A stretch of DNA of 64,000 bases from Alentia gelatinosa (GCA_950022655.1 OX465579.1:50261950-50325949), one strand, 5' to 3'; counted from the stretch's first letter, positions 25,300-36,432 are shown. Notes: generated by a model from the sequence alone, not told the origin. Numbers and translations are program-made.

Positions 25300-27330
25300 A
25301 AAATTATTGTACTGTCACAATAGGTCCTTGGGCAATTGCAAATTGATGTATGTAGACATCTACAGCTTCATCATCATATGATTGTAGTGCCTGCTTTGTC
25401 TTTTGTTTGAAACAGCCCTGGATACCCTGACAGGCACAGAAAAATGAGCAGGCAATGTTGGCACTGTTGCAACCATATCTCTGTGTCTTGCAGGGGATCT
25501 CACTACTGCAAGAACATCTGATGAGTTTCATCAAAAAGCAAAAACCAGCACTCAGTATTTCTTCTATGCCAGTGTCGGCCAGCAGTGGTCCAATGCAACC
25601 ACAGAAATTCATCAATAGGTGCATACCACCCATTCTAAGATATAGGATCTGGAATCTGGTTTCATTCTCCCAAAGAATATGCAATGCAACAAGGTATCTT
25701 TGCTGGTCTAATGTGAGGTTTTGTGTATTTCTGCTTAACAGCCTCTGATATCTGTTTTGCCTTCATCGTTGCTGTCATCATTGTTGCAGCAGCTGCAGGG
25801 GGCTTATCGATTGGTTGAAGATAAACAACTTTCGTCTTGGGTACCAATGAATGACCTTGTTCTCAACACATAGATCTTTGTGTTGTAGCCATTGAATTCT
25901 GGACATTTGTCATTAGATATAACACCCTGAATAAATGCAAAATCATTATCAATAACTCTTTTCCTTGACACATCCTGATGATATTGGGTATCTGATGAGA
26001 GAGAAGATATATTGAGATCTGCCATTGTTGGTTTCTTTTGACATGAAATTTTCAATATCATTCTCCTGTCCTCCTGCAAATTGCTTAGCCAGTTCACTCT
26101 TCTTCAGGTTAGGAATGGTTTCAATTAGTGGGGTGTCATCTTTATTGGTTTGCTGCATAATGATCATTGCCAACGAGTGTGTGGAGAGCTTTCCATTTTG
26201 GGAACTTATGTCTGTGTCAAAATTGTCAGCCACAACCTGGATAAGACCATCCTTGGCATCAGATATTCTCTGTTTCACAGGATCAGCAAATGCAGCAACA
26301 GCAGTTGAGGTTTTAAAGCGTAGCTCCATGTGATGCGATAGTCATACATGTAAGTAATAACTGCTTTTGAGTCCCTCAAAAGTATTCCAAGAGCCACCTG
26401 TAGGGGACTTGGATTGCTTGTTATTACATCAGTGATTATATTGGCAATCAGCATTGTAGGTAACGTTTAGTTCAGTTTCATCAGAAACCTCATCAGTGTA
26501 GCAGATGCATACTCAGTATCAATGTTCTTATCAATGTGCGCTTGATATGAAGACTTCTCACAAGTAATACACTCCTTCATAATTCCTTTGACAAAATGCA
26601 AATGTTCCTCTCAATGTCATCATTCCCATCAACACCCTTAACCCTATCGCGCCGGGTACCCGCGGCATGGCTACTGTCATGGAGCCGGGTACTAGTGCCA
26701 ATGTATGCAGCTAGAGGCCGGGTACATAGGCCTATTGTGAAAATTTGGTTTTTGGATCATGTGACATGACACCTGATAGTTATTATTATTTTTCATTTCA
26801 CTTAGAAAAATCAAATATGATGTTATCTCTACATTCTCCGAAAGTTTCAAATTTATTAAGTCATTATTTTCAATTTTATTTAAAAGAAACATATATTTTG
26901 TAAATGATGCCTCAAGGCATCACCCGGCCAGCACCGGATGATGCCTTGAGGCATCACCCGGCCAGCCCTGGTTGATGCCTCAAGGCATCACCCGGCTTGA
27001 ATGGGTTAACCAGCATTCTTATAGAATGCAATTATGCTGGCAAAACCAGGAGTTTTAAGGACGACAAGGTCATCACTGAAGCACTGTTGCGACTCATCTA
27101 AGAGGTGTGAACGATGATTGGTGAGCCATGATCACCCTGGTACTTCTTGAGAATTTCAATTTAGTTCCAATTCAGATTTCTGTCAGCCTGCAGAATTTCT
27201 ATTACATTCTGCAAGGCTTCATCTGACTCAAACTGTTTGGATGTCGCTATTGGACCTTCTGAGAGGCACCAGTTACTGTAGGTTACAGATAGCACCTTCA
27301 GGGTCGGATATTTGAAACCTGCTAAATTCC
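25300..27330 (-). pseudogene. Decayed copy of a Cys-rich protein family, probably multicopy and transposon-linked
   Basis: The minus strand reads through several protein-like blocks in different frames. In order: a degraded start at about 27,300-27,010; ELRFKTSTAVAAFADPV and VADNFDTDISSQNGKLSTHS (26,329-25,949); a Lys/Ala-rich bridge (25,847-25,662); MHILWENETRF and YLRMGGMHLLMNF; and finally a cysteine cluster (25,600-25,450) with CSCSS...CKTQRYGCNSANIAC and CACQG. The cluster resembles CXC (tesmin/TSO1-like) zinc-binding motifs. From memory, similar text occurs in many uncharacterised invertebrate proteins, which suggests a repeated and possibly mobile family. The molecular function is unknown. 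Stops and frame changes, plus a piggyBac MITE inserted at 26,642-27,005, show this copy is dead. Confidence 0.45.
26642..27005. mobile_element. piggyBac-type MITE with TTAA target duplication
   Basis: The element starts CCC and ends GGG, and is flanked by TTAA at 26,638-26,641 and 27,006-27,009. These are the hallmarks of piggyBac insertion. The ends are imperfect inverted repeats (CCCTATCGCGCCGGGTA against CCCATTCAAGCCGGGTG). Inside the left end GCCGGGTAC occurs three times. Inside the right end the near-palindrome GATGCCTTGAGGCATC, followed by ACCCGGCC or similar, occurs three times. The middle is AT-rich without an ORF. It interrupts the Cys-rich family pseudogene. Confidence 0.75.
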
Positions 27331-27620
27331 GGTTTGATCCTGGGATAAAACAAATTTTTTTTTACAATAATACTTCTTTTTATATTTTATGATATTCATC
27401 TACCAAGTACCTCCCAGAAAAACATCATTCCAACAAAATCGGATGAATGGTTTAGATTTTAGAGCCTTTTGAAATTGTGTATAATACTGCATTTCAAGAA
27501 ACGTTATAAATGCTTTTAATTTGAGAAAGACTAATATTATATGGTGACACACATTATATTTGATCTAAAACATTTTTATCATTTATTAGATTTAAAAGAA
27601 AAGCTGTGAACCATATTTGG

Positions 27621-28210
27621 GGTGTTGGGCAACACAGGGGTGTCGGACAACAAGAGGGGTGTCGGACAACACGTTTATAGAATTACTCAGAACAATGAGA
27701 AAAATAGTATTTGTGGCTATAATCCTTTATATTTTTAATGAAATGATAATAAGCTATAGTTCACAAAGCAAACCATTCAATTACTGATAAAAAACAACCC
27801 CAAAATCATAACTTATATCACAGCGTGTTGTCCGACACCCCGAGGTGTCGGACAACACGTTTTCAGTTTATGAACCACAAAAAGTATATTTTTTTATTTA
27901 GAAATAAGGCAACCTGGGTATTTATGAGTGGTAGGGGTTCTTAACATAAACAGGGATATTTGTTATTCTATCATGATTATTATTTCTTTTATACATCCTT
28001 TAGAGGAGCGTTGTCCAACACCCCAATTTTTGGAAAAATATCATCATGGAGTCATAATGTTTTAGTATCAGAATGGCTAATCCGATAGTGTTGAAAATTT
28101 CAGGTAACACAGTCAGGATTTTGGTCAACATTTTACAATGAAGGAAAATTGATTTCTCACTATATATTTCATTAGTATTGTCCTCTGAAAATCGGGGTGT
28201 TGAACAACAT
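27621..28210. repeat. Direct and inverted array of GGTGTCGGACAACAC
   Basis: Copies or close variants lie at 27,621, 27,639 and 27,658 (plus), 27,824 (minus), 27,844 (plus), 28,009 (minus) and 28,195 (plus). The pair at 27,824-27,859 forms a perfect 16-bp-arm hairpin, CGTGTTGTCCGACACC around a CCGA loop. The sequence between copies is AT-rich and unrelated. This could be a MITE family with internal end copies or a protein-binding array. No coding. Confidence 0.6.
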
Positions 28211-30313
28211 GCTATATGTGTCTCTTTGTTGGAAAATTTGAAGGCCTTGATAGTTTTCACCATTTTAATATTTTTTCAATCTTTCACCAATTTGCAAAAT
28301 CATATTATCTACACTTCTCATGACATATGCTTTTAAACATGTTAATAATTACTGTTGGCTCAAAATTGTGTCTCCCGGATTTGGAACAAAGTGAAAATAA
28401 CTAGAAAATCACAGTTTTTGTTGATTTTCAGAAGGAAAAATTGCTCAGAGCAATACAAAACCCTATGTTGGAAAGATAGACTATCAAAAGATGCACCAAA
28501 TAATTTCGTTTTTACATTGATGAGATATGTTTATACAACATGAACCTTAAATAAGCTTATTTTGGTAATTTAGCAGGTTTTAAAAATCCCACCCTTCAAT
28601 GCGACTTTGAATTTCATTTGCCCATTGGTCATTATGAGAAAGGCATTTTTCAAGAAGATTTCCCATCATGCTCAGTGTGTGTTGAATTGCATATAATAGC
28701 TGGTCTCCATCTTCTATGATTCTTTATAAATCCTTGTTCACATCTCAGTCTTTGCCACATTAAAGGCAATCCTAGACCCTACACTCCTATTTTCATCAGA
28801 TTATCTGAAGATCAATCAACGGGAAATCAGTGAAAAGATCCATGTTTTTCAAAACATTACAGGTTTCAGTCATGGTAGCATCTTTGTGATTATCACGACA
28901 GCAACTATGAGGGTGTCATGGCATGATCTTAGGAAGCACTCAACTAACATAATCTGAATTCTTTTAGTTGTGTATCTATTTCCAAACATGAGTATGGCTG
29001 GTAACCATGGAAACAGGAAATGTGACTCATCAAACACATTTATTTGATATATTGGGGCCATGAGCTTACAGCTAGGACAAAAAAAAGTAGTGCACTAATT
29101 GACATTTTTCCTGCAAGTTATGACAGTTTTATCTCTTTTTATCAGATAAATCATAGCAATATAGCTCGTTACCATGGAAACGGTAAATTGACATTTTCTG
29201 AAACCCTTTCCATCAAAATTGCTGGGCCCCAAAACATATGTCTTGACCAAAATGTCGTAGATATGAAGTCGCAAATAATGGAAAAATGTGAGTTTTAGAA
29301 ATTAAGTCCTTCAGGGCAGGCATAGAGGACGCCATCTTGAATATTTAAAATTGCTCAAGGGTGAGAGCTCCACACCACCCTAGATCTCACTATATACATC
29401 CCAGAGAACAATAATCAGCAGAGAAAAAAAACTATATCAGTGAAGTCGGGGCTAGGCCTAAATTTGGGCTTTGGCTGCCAGACTATAAATTAAAACAACT
29501 TTTGATGCAATCCCGATATTGGGTAACCATTTTCAAATCTATTATACTATCAAGATCTCCTCGAAATGGGTATATAATATAGATATAGACAGATATTCGC
29601 CAACACAGATGAAGTGGCCTAAACTTTGGTTTTGTGCGGCAATCGAGATTATTAACAGCATACCTTTCAAATATGTCTAAAGGAGGTTCATATTCTCAAA
29701 CAGCACCTCGCCAATGGCATTGACCCTTACTGAAAGAGCTATTTTGTGGATAGAGAACTGCCTAACTAAATTTACATTTGTTCCGTTTTGGTGAGTTATT
29801 GAATTTTGCAATATTACGTCTCGCTTCAAGAATGGGTCTGAAGGTTGTGAAGGTCGCGTGGGTCAGTGGAAACAAAGGAGAGGAGAAAAAGAAATAAAAA
29901 GCACCAGAGATCTCCAAATGTACTCCTTCATAACTCCAATATATAAAACCTCTATTTATCAGTTGGGGCTAACAGGATGGAGATGTAGCTCAGTCGTCAT
30001 GGGATGTGGTGGTTCGCGCTTGATGCGCGCAGGCTTCTCAACTTTTCCTTGCAAATGCCGGGATAAAGGGAATACCAATAGCTGGGAGTCTGACCAAATT
30101 GAACCAAATGGTATCCGCAAAATGCTGTGACTGGTTTTTACGACCCTGAGTCATACTAATATTGTAGTTCTCAGCACTGCTACTATGAATTATGACAGAT
30201 TGCTTTTCAATGATAAACGATGAATTCTTGCTCTGACGAAAAATGTCCTTATCAACCTATTCCCTGCTGCAGCCAAACTCTTATATAAAACCTCTCCCAT
30301 CGCAAGTATCTTT
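28211..30313. other. Non-coding interval, nothing firmly recognised
   Basis: Two loosely similar stretches containing ACCATGGAAAC lie near 28,997 and 29,171. A weakly tRNA-like stretch at about 29,985-30,060 was not accepted. No gene recognised. Confidence 0.45.
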
Positions 30314-31292
30314 CACTGCACGAAACCTACCGCTTTACATATGTATCCGAAACGCGTCTAACAGTTGGATTTTGCGTCTAGAAATTCGACCTGTTATCCG
30401 TCTCGTAGACGCCTTATCTAGTGGCATATATACATGTCCATGGTGTGGTCTTATATATGTCATATATACGCCTGATTCCGTTGTATATACACCACCATCC
30501 AATAGTTCCAATCTTTGCAACTTGGGGACACTACTGGTAGCATATTTCATTTACATTAACCATCCAAGTCTGTATTATATGAAAATTGCAATTTTATATC
30601 ACCAATTTATTTTATAAAAACCTAATTAAGTATAACTTGATTAATTACACATAGTAAACCTTGCATTATGTTGTTTTTTTAATTGTTTTTCTAATAGATC
30701 TTACTTTCAAACACCATTTCAATGTGTGGACAGTCAGGCTTACTATATAATGACCCTCTTCAGACTTTGAGGTTGAATCATGAAATCATCTTACCCCCGT
30801 GTGAATGCGGCCGTACACGTGTGAATGCGGCCACACACGTGTGAATGCTGCTGCACATGTGTACCCGGTTTCCCACTGAGTCAACCTGTACAAACTCGGC
30901 TGGCGGTGGGCGGTGGGCGGTGGGTGGCTGGCAGCGGGGGGCTTCTCACTGAGGCTGGCTGGGGGTGGAGTGGGGTGGTGGGGGGGAGTCGGGGGGTGAC
31001 GGGTCTAAAAACAACAACAGGCATGGTAGAGGTAGCAGACTTTTCTAATTTTCGGTACACATACACATACGCCTGGCGTATATATATCGCACTGAGCATG
31101 TTTTATCTTGGATACGCCAGGCGTGAAATACAGCCAAGTCGCGCACGTCTACATATGGAAACTGTCTCGTAGACGCCCGAAACGCAGACGCGGATAAGAG
31201 GTGTATACAAATGTAAGCAAGCCACTTTACAGCCGATACGTGCGTTATCGCGATGGCGTATATATATGTAAAATGGTGGTTTTCGTGCAGTG
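30314..31292. mobile_element. EnSpm/CACTA-like MITE
   Basis: The termini are CACTGCACGAAACCTACCG on the left and, as reverse complement, CACTGCACGAAAACCACCAT on the right. Similarity continues for about 38 bp (CTTTACATATGTAT against TTTTACATATATAT). CACTG ends and a 3-bp flanking repeat (TTT on both sides) fit the EnSpm/CACTA superfamily. Subterminal words GTAGACGCC, GCGTCTA and TACGCC(T/A)GGCGTA recur near both ends, as in CACTA transposase-binding arrays. The interior has no transposase. A strongly G-rich tract lies at about 30,895-31,010. Confidence 0.6.
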
Positions 31293-33560
31293 TTTAACCC
31301 AGAAATAGCAAAGTCGCCTGGCTTCCACTTCAGTAGGTTATCATTATCAGACTGTAGAGGGCCTAGTGAATCTGGGACATATATACTGTAGTAGCACAAC
31401 TAAGCCAATTTCTTGTGATATGATATATAAATGCATTTCATTTCAAACATTAATACTTGTCATTGAACACAAATATGGGAGTCTGCCTCATTGTTTAGCT
31501 AAAAACATCGACCCTGGCAGAAATAGTGAAAAAGTCCCCACCCCCCAAATGGAAATACAAAAACAGCCCCCCCCCCCCCCCCACCCACGCCCACCCTTGC
31601 AATACCCCACAAAATGTTGGGACTCCTTGGAATACCAAAAAGAAGGTTGGACCCCCTCCCTGAAAACTGCCCCCCCCCCGACCATAATTACTGAACGCTC
31701 CCTATTAAAGACACTTTATAATTTAAAGTGGCATAACGCTGACAATTGAATGTGCCTGATGTGAGTTAGTGTGAGGCCCATCTATTAGTATACCACAGGG
31801 CACATGTCCCGGATGTAAGCTGACTGAACCACTTTGTAATCATAGCACGCGGGAAAAACTGCCTCCTTAACTGAGTTTCTTGTGTTACGACAAGTAACTG
31901 TGTACAGTAGGGTGTGCGCAGATCAGGGAATGAAAACCGCGGGTAACCAGCTCCACGAGGCTCGTTTCACACGCAGCTTCCTCTGCGCATGTCAACATGA
32001 AAGGTAGCTTTGAGATGTGTCTGTCGCTCAGATACGATACGCAGAACCACTGAGATGTGCTAGCGACAGGTTCACTCCACTTCAATACGTGGCAGCCACA
32101 TGTTGGTGCTGCCTCCTAGATGCGTGCATGGCCGTTGAAAGAGAAGAGTGCCTTTCTCTAGATCCCGCACGACAGGAGACTATTCATCGTGACTATTCTG
32201 CCCTCTAGTGAAAGGTCCATGAACTCATTGTCCTGTGACTACGAAAAAGTTTTCCGGATTCTCTGAAGAATGCAAATCCCTGATTGTCATTTAACATGCA
32301 CACATTCTGCATGCCATTAGTTCACCAGTCAGCACTTTGGATACGGGAACGACAAAGCGTACTTGTTCATTCTCTAGGTGTGCCAATTTTATCGAGTCGA
32401 GGGTCAGGATCACGTGTGTCTTACACCTCGCCCGATTGAGACACACACCGTCATTATTTATTGTATTATTACGTATATTATCATTGTTTATTATGGTAAG
32501 ACATCGATTGTTATTAGTTCTCCACGTGAAAGGATTTTCATTTCCATCAGTTCTTATTGTAGAACTTTCAATATGATTGTTTATTATCAAAATATATTCA
32601 TTATTATACCAGTGAGCGAATGTCTCATTTATACCCACTAGCAGTATAAATGTCATTTGTCCAGCAGTGGGATAGCATAGATATAATTATTCTTAATCAG
32701 ATGTTGTCAGTAATAGAGGTGAAAGATATCAAAATTACAAGGAAATATTATTTAACGAAGTCTTGGCCAAGTAATGTCTCTGCAAAAATCCTGCTACATT
32801 TTAATCAGGAATTAGGTCAACACCGAACACTTTCATATATATATATATATATATAGTAAGCATACAATTCATCACAAGGTCAACTTGACCTTGATATCAA
32901 CTTGACCTTAAGAAGAATTGTATTATTCCATATTTTCTGTAAGACTATTTTACGACAGTAGCATGCATGTGAGAAATTGATTGTTAGTAATATCTCCCAC
33001 CGATAATTCAACACGTTAGAGGCAATAACCAGGTGAAACATGAAAATAATAGCTCACATACATGCCATTGTATGTGTATATTAAAATTAGTGCCCTCAGC
33101 GACCAACTTGACCAACGACTAGGGTTGAGTTCCTGAATCGTAATACAGTCGGCCAGTTATGAAATCTTATCTCTGTCGCCAAGTGTAGACTGATTTTTTG
33201 TAAAGACATTTATTTAACCTAGATGTCGCTCAACTCCGATAGAGCTGGTCTCAACGGGCATCCAGCGATTCATTACATTTGTTCACGAGTATTCATTACA
33301 ATCTGATATTATATTGCTTACTTTATGACTAACTCCTAACAACCTAGACTTTACATTGTTTTTACAAAAACTAAAACGTAAAATCTTGACCACGAAAATT
33401 ATGAGTGAATGGGAACACTCCTTGCATAAATCAAAATTGTTAGAGAGATCATGGAATAAGATATGGCTGTGTTGATGTTAAAAAGAGTATTTAGCTGAAC
33501 CTGAACCCATCTAATAAGTAGTTCAGGTTTAGTAGTATTTTCGAATGTTGAGTGGGAATT
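31293..33560. other. Non-coding interval, simple repeats only
   Basis: C homopolymers at 31,567-31,582 and 31,670-31,679, and a (TA)n run at about 32,836-32,856. No exon or domain recognised. Confidence 0.5.
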
Positions 33561-33655
33561 GGACGCCTTGAGCCTTCCAGCGTTTGACCCCACTGTCATC
33601 TCGAAAACATGGATGCCTTGAGCCCACCCTGTTGACGCCTTGAGCCTACCCCTAT
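33561..33655. repeat. Short array of GATGCCTTGAGCCTACC (left of the Gypsy element)
   Basis: Three copies of GACGCCTTGAGCC / GATGCCTTGAGCCCACC at about 33,561, 33,610 and 33,634, the last two 24 bp apart. The inverse motif forms an array at 40,926-41,015, on the other side of the Gypsy region. Confidence 0.5.
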
Positions 33656-33719
33656 TTTAGTTCTGACTGGCGGGTAAGGGTTGCCTTCTGCCAGGGTTTA
33701 GGTTGTGTATGACTGTAGG

Positions 33720-33785
33720 GGTCGGGTTGGTCTAGCGGTAGTTCGTTCGCTCTTCGGGAGGTGGCGTGGTGAAATCTGGGATTAC
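33720..33785 (+). repeat. tRNA-like sequence, probable SINE head or tRNA relic
   Basis: A good Pol III box A (TGGTCTAGCGG, 33,728-33,738) follows GGGTCGGGT, as at the start of a tRNA. The expected box B is degenerate (GGTGAAATCTG). A complete cloverleaf cannot be drawn, so this is a relic and not a functional tRNA gene. Confidence 0.4.
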
Positions 33786-33805
33786 GTAACTCAGCATATA
33801 TATAT

Positions 33806-34340
33806 TGTAACGGATTTCCTAATCAACGAACAATAACACATAGATTACAGTGTCACTGGTATCCACTTATTTCTGTTCCTAGCTGTATACACCAACTAAG
33901 TCTCTTTCTTATAGTCTCGTTAGAATGGCTGCTCTAAGTCTTCTTCTCTGAATGTATGGTCTCTAGGGTCAGGTCTGCACCCTAGGAGCTCGCAAGCCCG
34001 AATCCCAGAAGCCCGGTTGCCTCCCGTATTTATACCTACGCGATGACGTCACGTCTGGTAACTCGGCGTCCACCGAACCGGGGCTCGGTGGACCCGGAGG
34101 CGACCTGGTGTAACCTGGCATTCGGTGGGGCTCGGTGGAACTCAGTGGCGTTCGGTGTATGGCGAGAGATCGTCCTCTCTTCTTGCTATGGTTCATAGCG
34201 CCCATCGCATGCCGCCCTGTCTACCCCTCTCGTCCGGGGGGGTGGCTGCTACTCAACCTAGTCCCGCTCGGGGGATTGACACTTTACGAGCATCTTATTA
34301 GTCCTCTCCGGAGGGCCCTGCTCCGCGGTGGGAGCCTACA
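33806..34340 (-). repeat. 3' LTR of the Gypsy element
   Basis: It begins TGTAACGG at 33,806 and plausibly ends ...GGAGCCTACA at 34,340. The 33,806 edge is firm. The other edge is inferred from the CTACA terminus shared with 40,072 and 40,454, and could be off because no clear polypurine tract adjoins it. The U3 part holds repeated CGGTGG words. About 210 bp match the truncated LTR at 39,860-40,072. Confidence 0.6.
34027..34051 (-). promoter_or_regulatory. LTR promoter: CRE plus TATA box
   Basis: In element orientation a perfect CRE (TGACGTCA, 34,051-34,044) is followed 9 bp later by TATAAATA (34,034-34,027). This is a compact RNA polymerase II promoter of the CREB/ATF type. The truncated LTR at 39.86 kb is cut at this CRE and lacks the TATA part. 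Confidence 0.6.
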
Positions 34341-34964
34341 TCTATCTAATTACGTTTACCAATGTATGTGACAAGACACAGATTAACAATAAAAGTTTAT
34401 TAATACAACATTGAGCATTTTTGAGTATTCTTTTGTTAACACAACACTTAAACTTCCAAGTTCCTGGCGTCGGTGACCCCAGAGGGGGGTCTACCGCTAT
34501 CTGCCCGTACCTCCAGTGGCCCCTTAGGGGTGGCCTACTGGGTCTCTTTTCTTGGTCCTCTTCTCTGCTTGGGTCCGTCCACCGACTCGGGGGAGGGATA
34601 GGGGTGGTGGCTTGGTCCCTGTCGTGGCCTCCTGTCGGACGTTATCGCCTCCGCACCCTCCTAGTCGTCCTCCGGGGGATTCTGCGATGGGAATACAAAG
34701 CCGTTACTATTTCACAGTGGCAAGGCTCCTCCCTTTCGCTAACGTACATCATTATTTCGACAACCCCCCCCCGTTCCTATATCTACTCCGACTTGGTGCG
34801 TATTATCCCCAACTCCTGCCCGTGGATGGGTACTTCCCACCCTTTCCTCAGACTTCCGCCGTCCGCCCCTATTCCGCCAGGCCTCCCCTTCCCTTCCCCC
34901 CTCGCTCGGCACAGACAGTTACTTTTAACTTATCAGCATCATCTGCCCTGTACTGGGCCCCACC

Positions 34965-35282
34965 TCATAGTAGGGAGAGGGTACTCACCCGAGCGTACTT
35001 GGTCCGGCTGGTGAAAGTGATCTCCACCTCCCCGTTGTCACCAACGTTGGTGTCCGACGTCTGCCGTCCACGAACGGCGTGGTACCCGTCCAGTGGGAAC
35101 ACGGGAGGAGTCCCGTGGCTCCAGGCGCCGAGAGGGGTGTCGGGGACCTCCGCCCAGGGCAGGTGGGTACTTCCTCCCGTCGCCGCCGCTGGGGCACTCG
35201 GGTGAATCACGCGCACGTTGCTGACCCCGTCCCACGCATCGCATAGCGCCCTCAGGGTAGCGTATGGCAGTATGGTCAACAT
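34965..35282 (-). CDS. ORF of unknown function in the 3' part of the Gypsy element
   Basis: A 105-codon frame starts at 35,282 with MLTILPYATLRALCDAW. It continues through THLPWAEVPDTPLGAW and FPLDGYHAVRGRQTSDTN to a stop near 34,965. Part of it is conserved in the duplicate at 35,658-35,870 with mostly single-base differences. I recognise no domain and no membrane segment. It might be a fragment of an additional Gypsy protein (env-position product) or of gag. I cannot tell which. Confidence 0.35.
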   Translation of the reverse strand: MLTILPYATLRALCDAWDGVSNVRVIHPSAPAAATGGSTHLPWAEVPDTPLGAWSHGTPPVFPLDGYHAVRGRQTSDTNVGDNGEVEITFTSRTKYARVSTLSLL

Positions 35283-35652
35283 CGAGTGCCGGGGGCGCCA
35301 CCTTCAGGGAATCAGCGTGCACTATCTTACGAACCCTCCCTTTGGAGATTTCATACACCGGGCCCCCAATGGCGGCCGTCACTCGCCACGGCCCGGTCCA
35401 CAGGCACTGAAGCTTTGGGGAAACCCCTGGTCTTTTCAACGGGTGGAAGTAATAAACCTCTGTCCCCACCGAGAGGGGGCGGTGGCTGGCCTGCAGATTA
35501 TAGTTCCGCTGTTGCCTCGCCACCGCCTTTCCCAAACTCCGCCGAGCCCACCGATGCGCCCTCTCCATCCCCTCCTGAAGCCTTGCGGCATAGTCCTCTC
35601 CGAGCGGTTCGGTGTTTGGCTCCACCGGATAGAGGAGAGACAGTGGGGCACT
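35277..35652 (-). pseudogene. Duplicated integrase C-terminal segment
   Basis: This 376-bp block is nearly identical to 38,416-38,791; I noticed only two differences, near 35,331 and 35,622. It encodes the end of the integrase: LSLLYPVEPNTE, the basic helix RARRSLGKAVARQQRNYNL, the GPWRVTAAIGGPVYEISKGR GPY/F-like module, and KIVHADSLKVAPPALDV. It lacks the catalytic core, so it is a non-functional copy. Confidence 0.85.
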
Positions 35653-35748
35653 GGGCACCTGTACTGGGCCCCACCTCATAGTAGGGAGAGGGTACTCACC
35701 CGAGCGTACTTGGTCCGGCTGGTGAAGGTGATCTCCACCTCCCCATTG

Positions 35749-36432
35749 TCACCAACGTTGGTGTCCGACGTCTGCCGCCCACGAACGGCGTGGTACCCGT
35801 CCAGTGGGAACACGGGAGGAGTCCCGTGGCTCAAGGCGCCGAGAGGGGTGTCGGGGACCTCCGCCCAGGGTGGTGGGAAGGGGGGCACGGATCCGCTGTT
35901 CCCTCCGGCTCCTCGGTGAATCTCCGTCTTTCGCTGGTGTCTTCTTTCCCTTTCCTTTCCCTTTTCCGGTGGGGTTGGAGCCCTCCTGGCGAGCCGGCGT
36001 CTCCACCGCCAGGGGTGTTTTCACTCCCGTCTCCCTGCCGGCCGGGGGCGAGCCTGTCGGCGGGGCTGCCCCCTCCTCTTTCTCCAGAGCCGGTGGTTGT
36101 TCGGTGGTGGGTCCCAGGTGCTCGGTGGACGCCTCGGTCCATGTCCCTGGGGCCGGTAGATGTTCGGAGGCGCTGACTGCTGCTGCTGGGCGCACGGGGG
36201 GCGTCTCCACCGTCAGGGGTACTTTCACTCCCGTCTCCCTGCCGGCCGGGGGCGAACCTGTCTGCGGGGCTGCTCCCTCCTCTTTCTCCAGAGCCGGTGG
36301 TTGTTCGGTGGTGGGCCCCGGGTGCTCGGTGGACGGCTCTGTCCATGTCCCTGGGGCCGGTAGATCTTCGGAGGCGCTGACTGTTGCTGCTGGGCGCATG
36401 GGGGGCGGCTCTGGGGCCGCCACCACCTCCAC
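35749..36432 (-). CDS. Gypsy 3' ORF segment with a tandem 68-residue repeat
   Basis: The frame from 36,432 holds two consecutive 204-bp units (36,404-36,201 and 36,200-35,997). Each contains LPAPGTWTE, GPTTEQPPALEKEEGAAP and GSPPAGRETGVK. A basic tail (GKGKGKGKKTPAKD) follows. The composition is Pro/Glu/Ala-rich and low-complexity, with no recognisable enzyme domain. It lies downstream of the zinc-finger ORF in element orientation and may be its C-terminal continuation after frame changes near 36,450-36,780. It runs into the duplicated 213-bp block, where the frame is probably no longer genuine. Confidence 0.4.
   Translation of the reverse strand: MEVVAAPEPPPMRPAATVSASEDLPAPGTWTEPSTEHPGPTTEQPPALEKEEGAAPQTGSPPAGRETGVKVPLTVETPPVRPAAAVSASEHLPAPGTWTEASTEHLGPTTEQPPALEKEEGAAPPTGSPPAGRETGVKTPLAVETPARQEGSNPTGKGKGKGKKTPAKDGDSPRSRREQRIRAPLPTTLGGGPRHPSRRLEPRDSSRVPTGRVPRRSWAADVGHQRW

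Larger units (their letters stand above)
34947..35870. repeat. 213-bp direct repeat inside the Gypsy element
   Basis: 34,947-35,159 and 35,658-35,870 are almost identical. I see about five substitutions, for example AAG against GAG after GGCTGGTG. They are separated by the copied integrase tail. Each copy carries the same coding stretch, including EVPDTPLGA and FPLDGYHAVRGRQTSDTN. Such alternation of repeated blocks suggests template switching or unequal exchange between copies. Confidence 0.85.

Noticed and set aside
26600..28300. CRISPR-like array suggested by short spaced repeats
   Set aside because: Repeats are palindromic, few, of unequal spacing and in both orientations, in a eukaryotic genome. 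They fit MITE subterminal repeats or a dispersed motif.
29980..30060. tRNA-like stretch with GTAGCTCAGTCG and GGTTCGCGC
   Set aside because: Box A and B order and spacing do not fit a tRNA and no stem set could be drawn.
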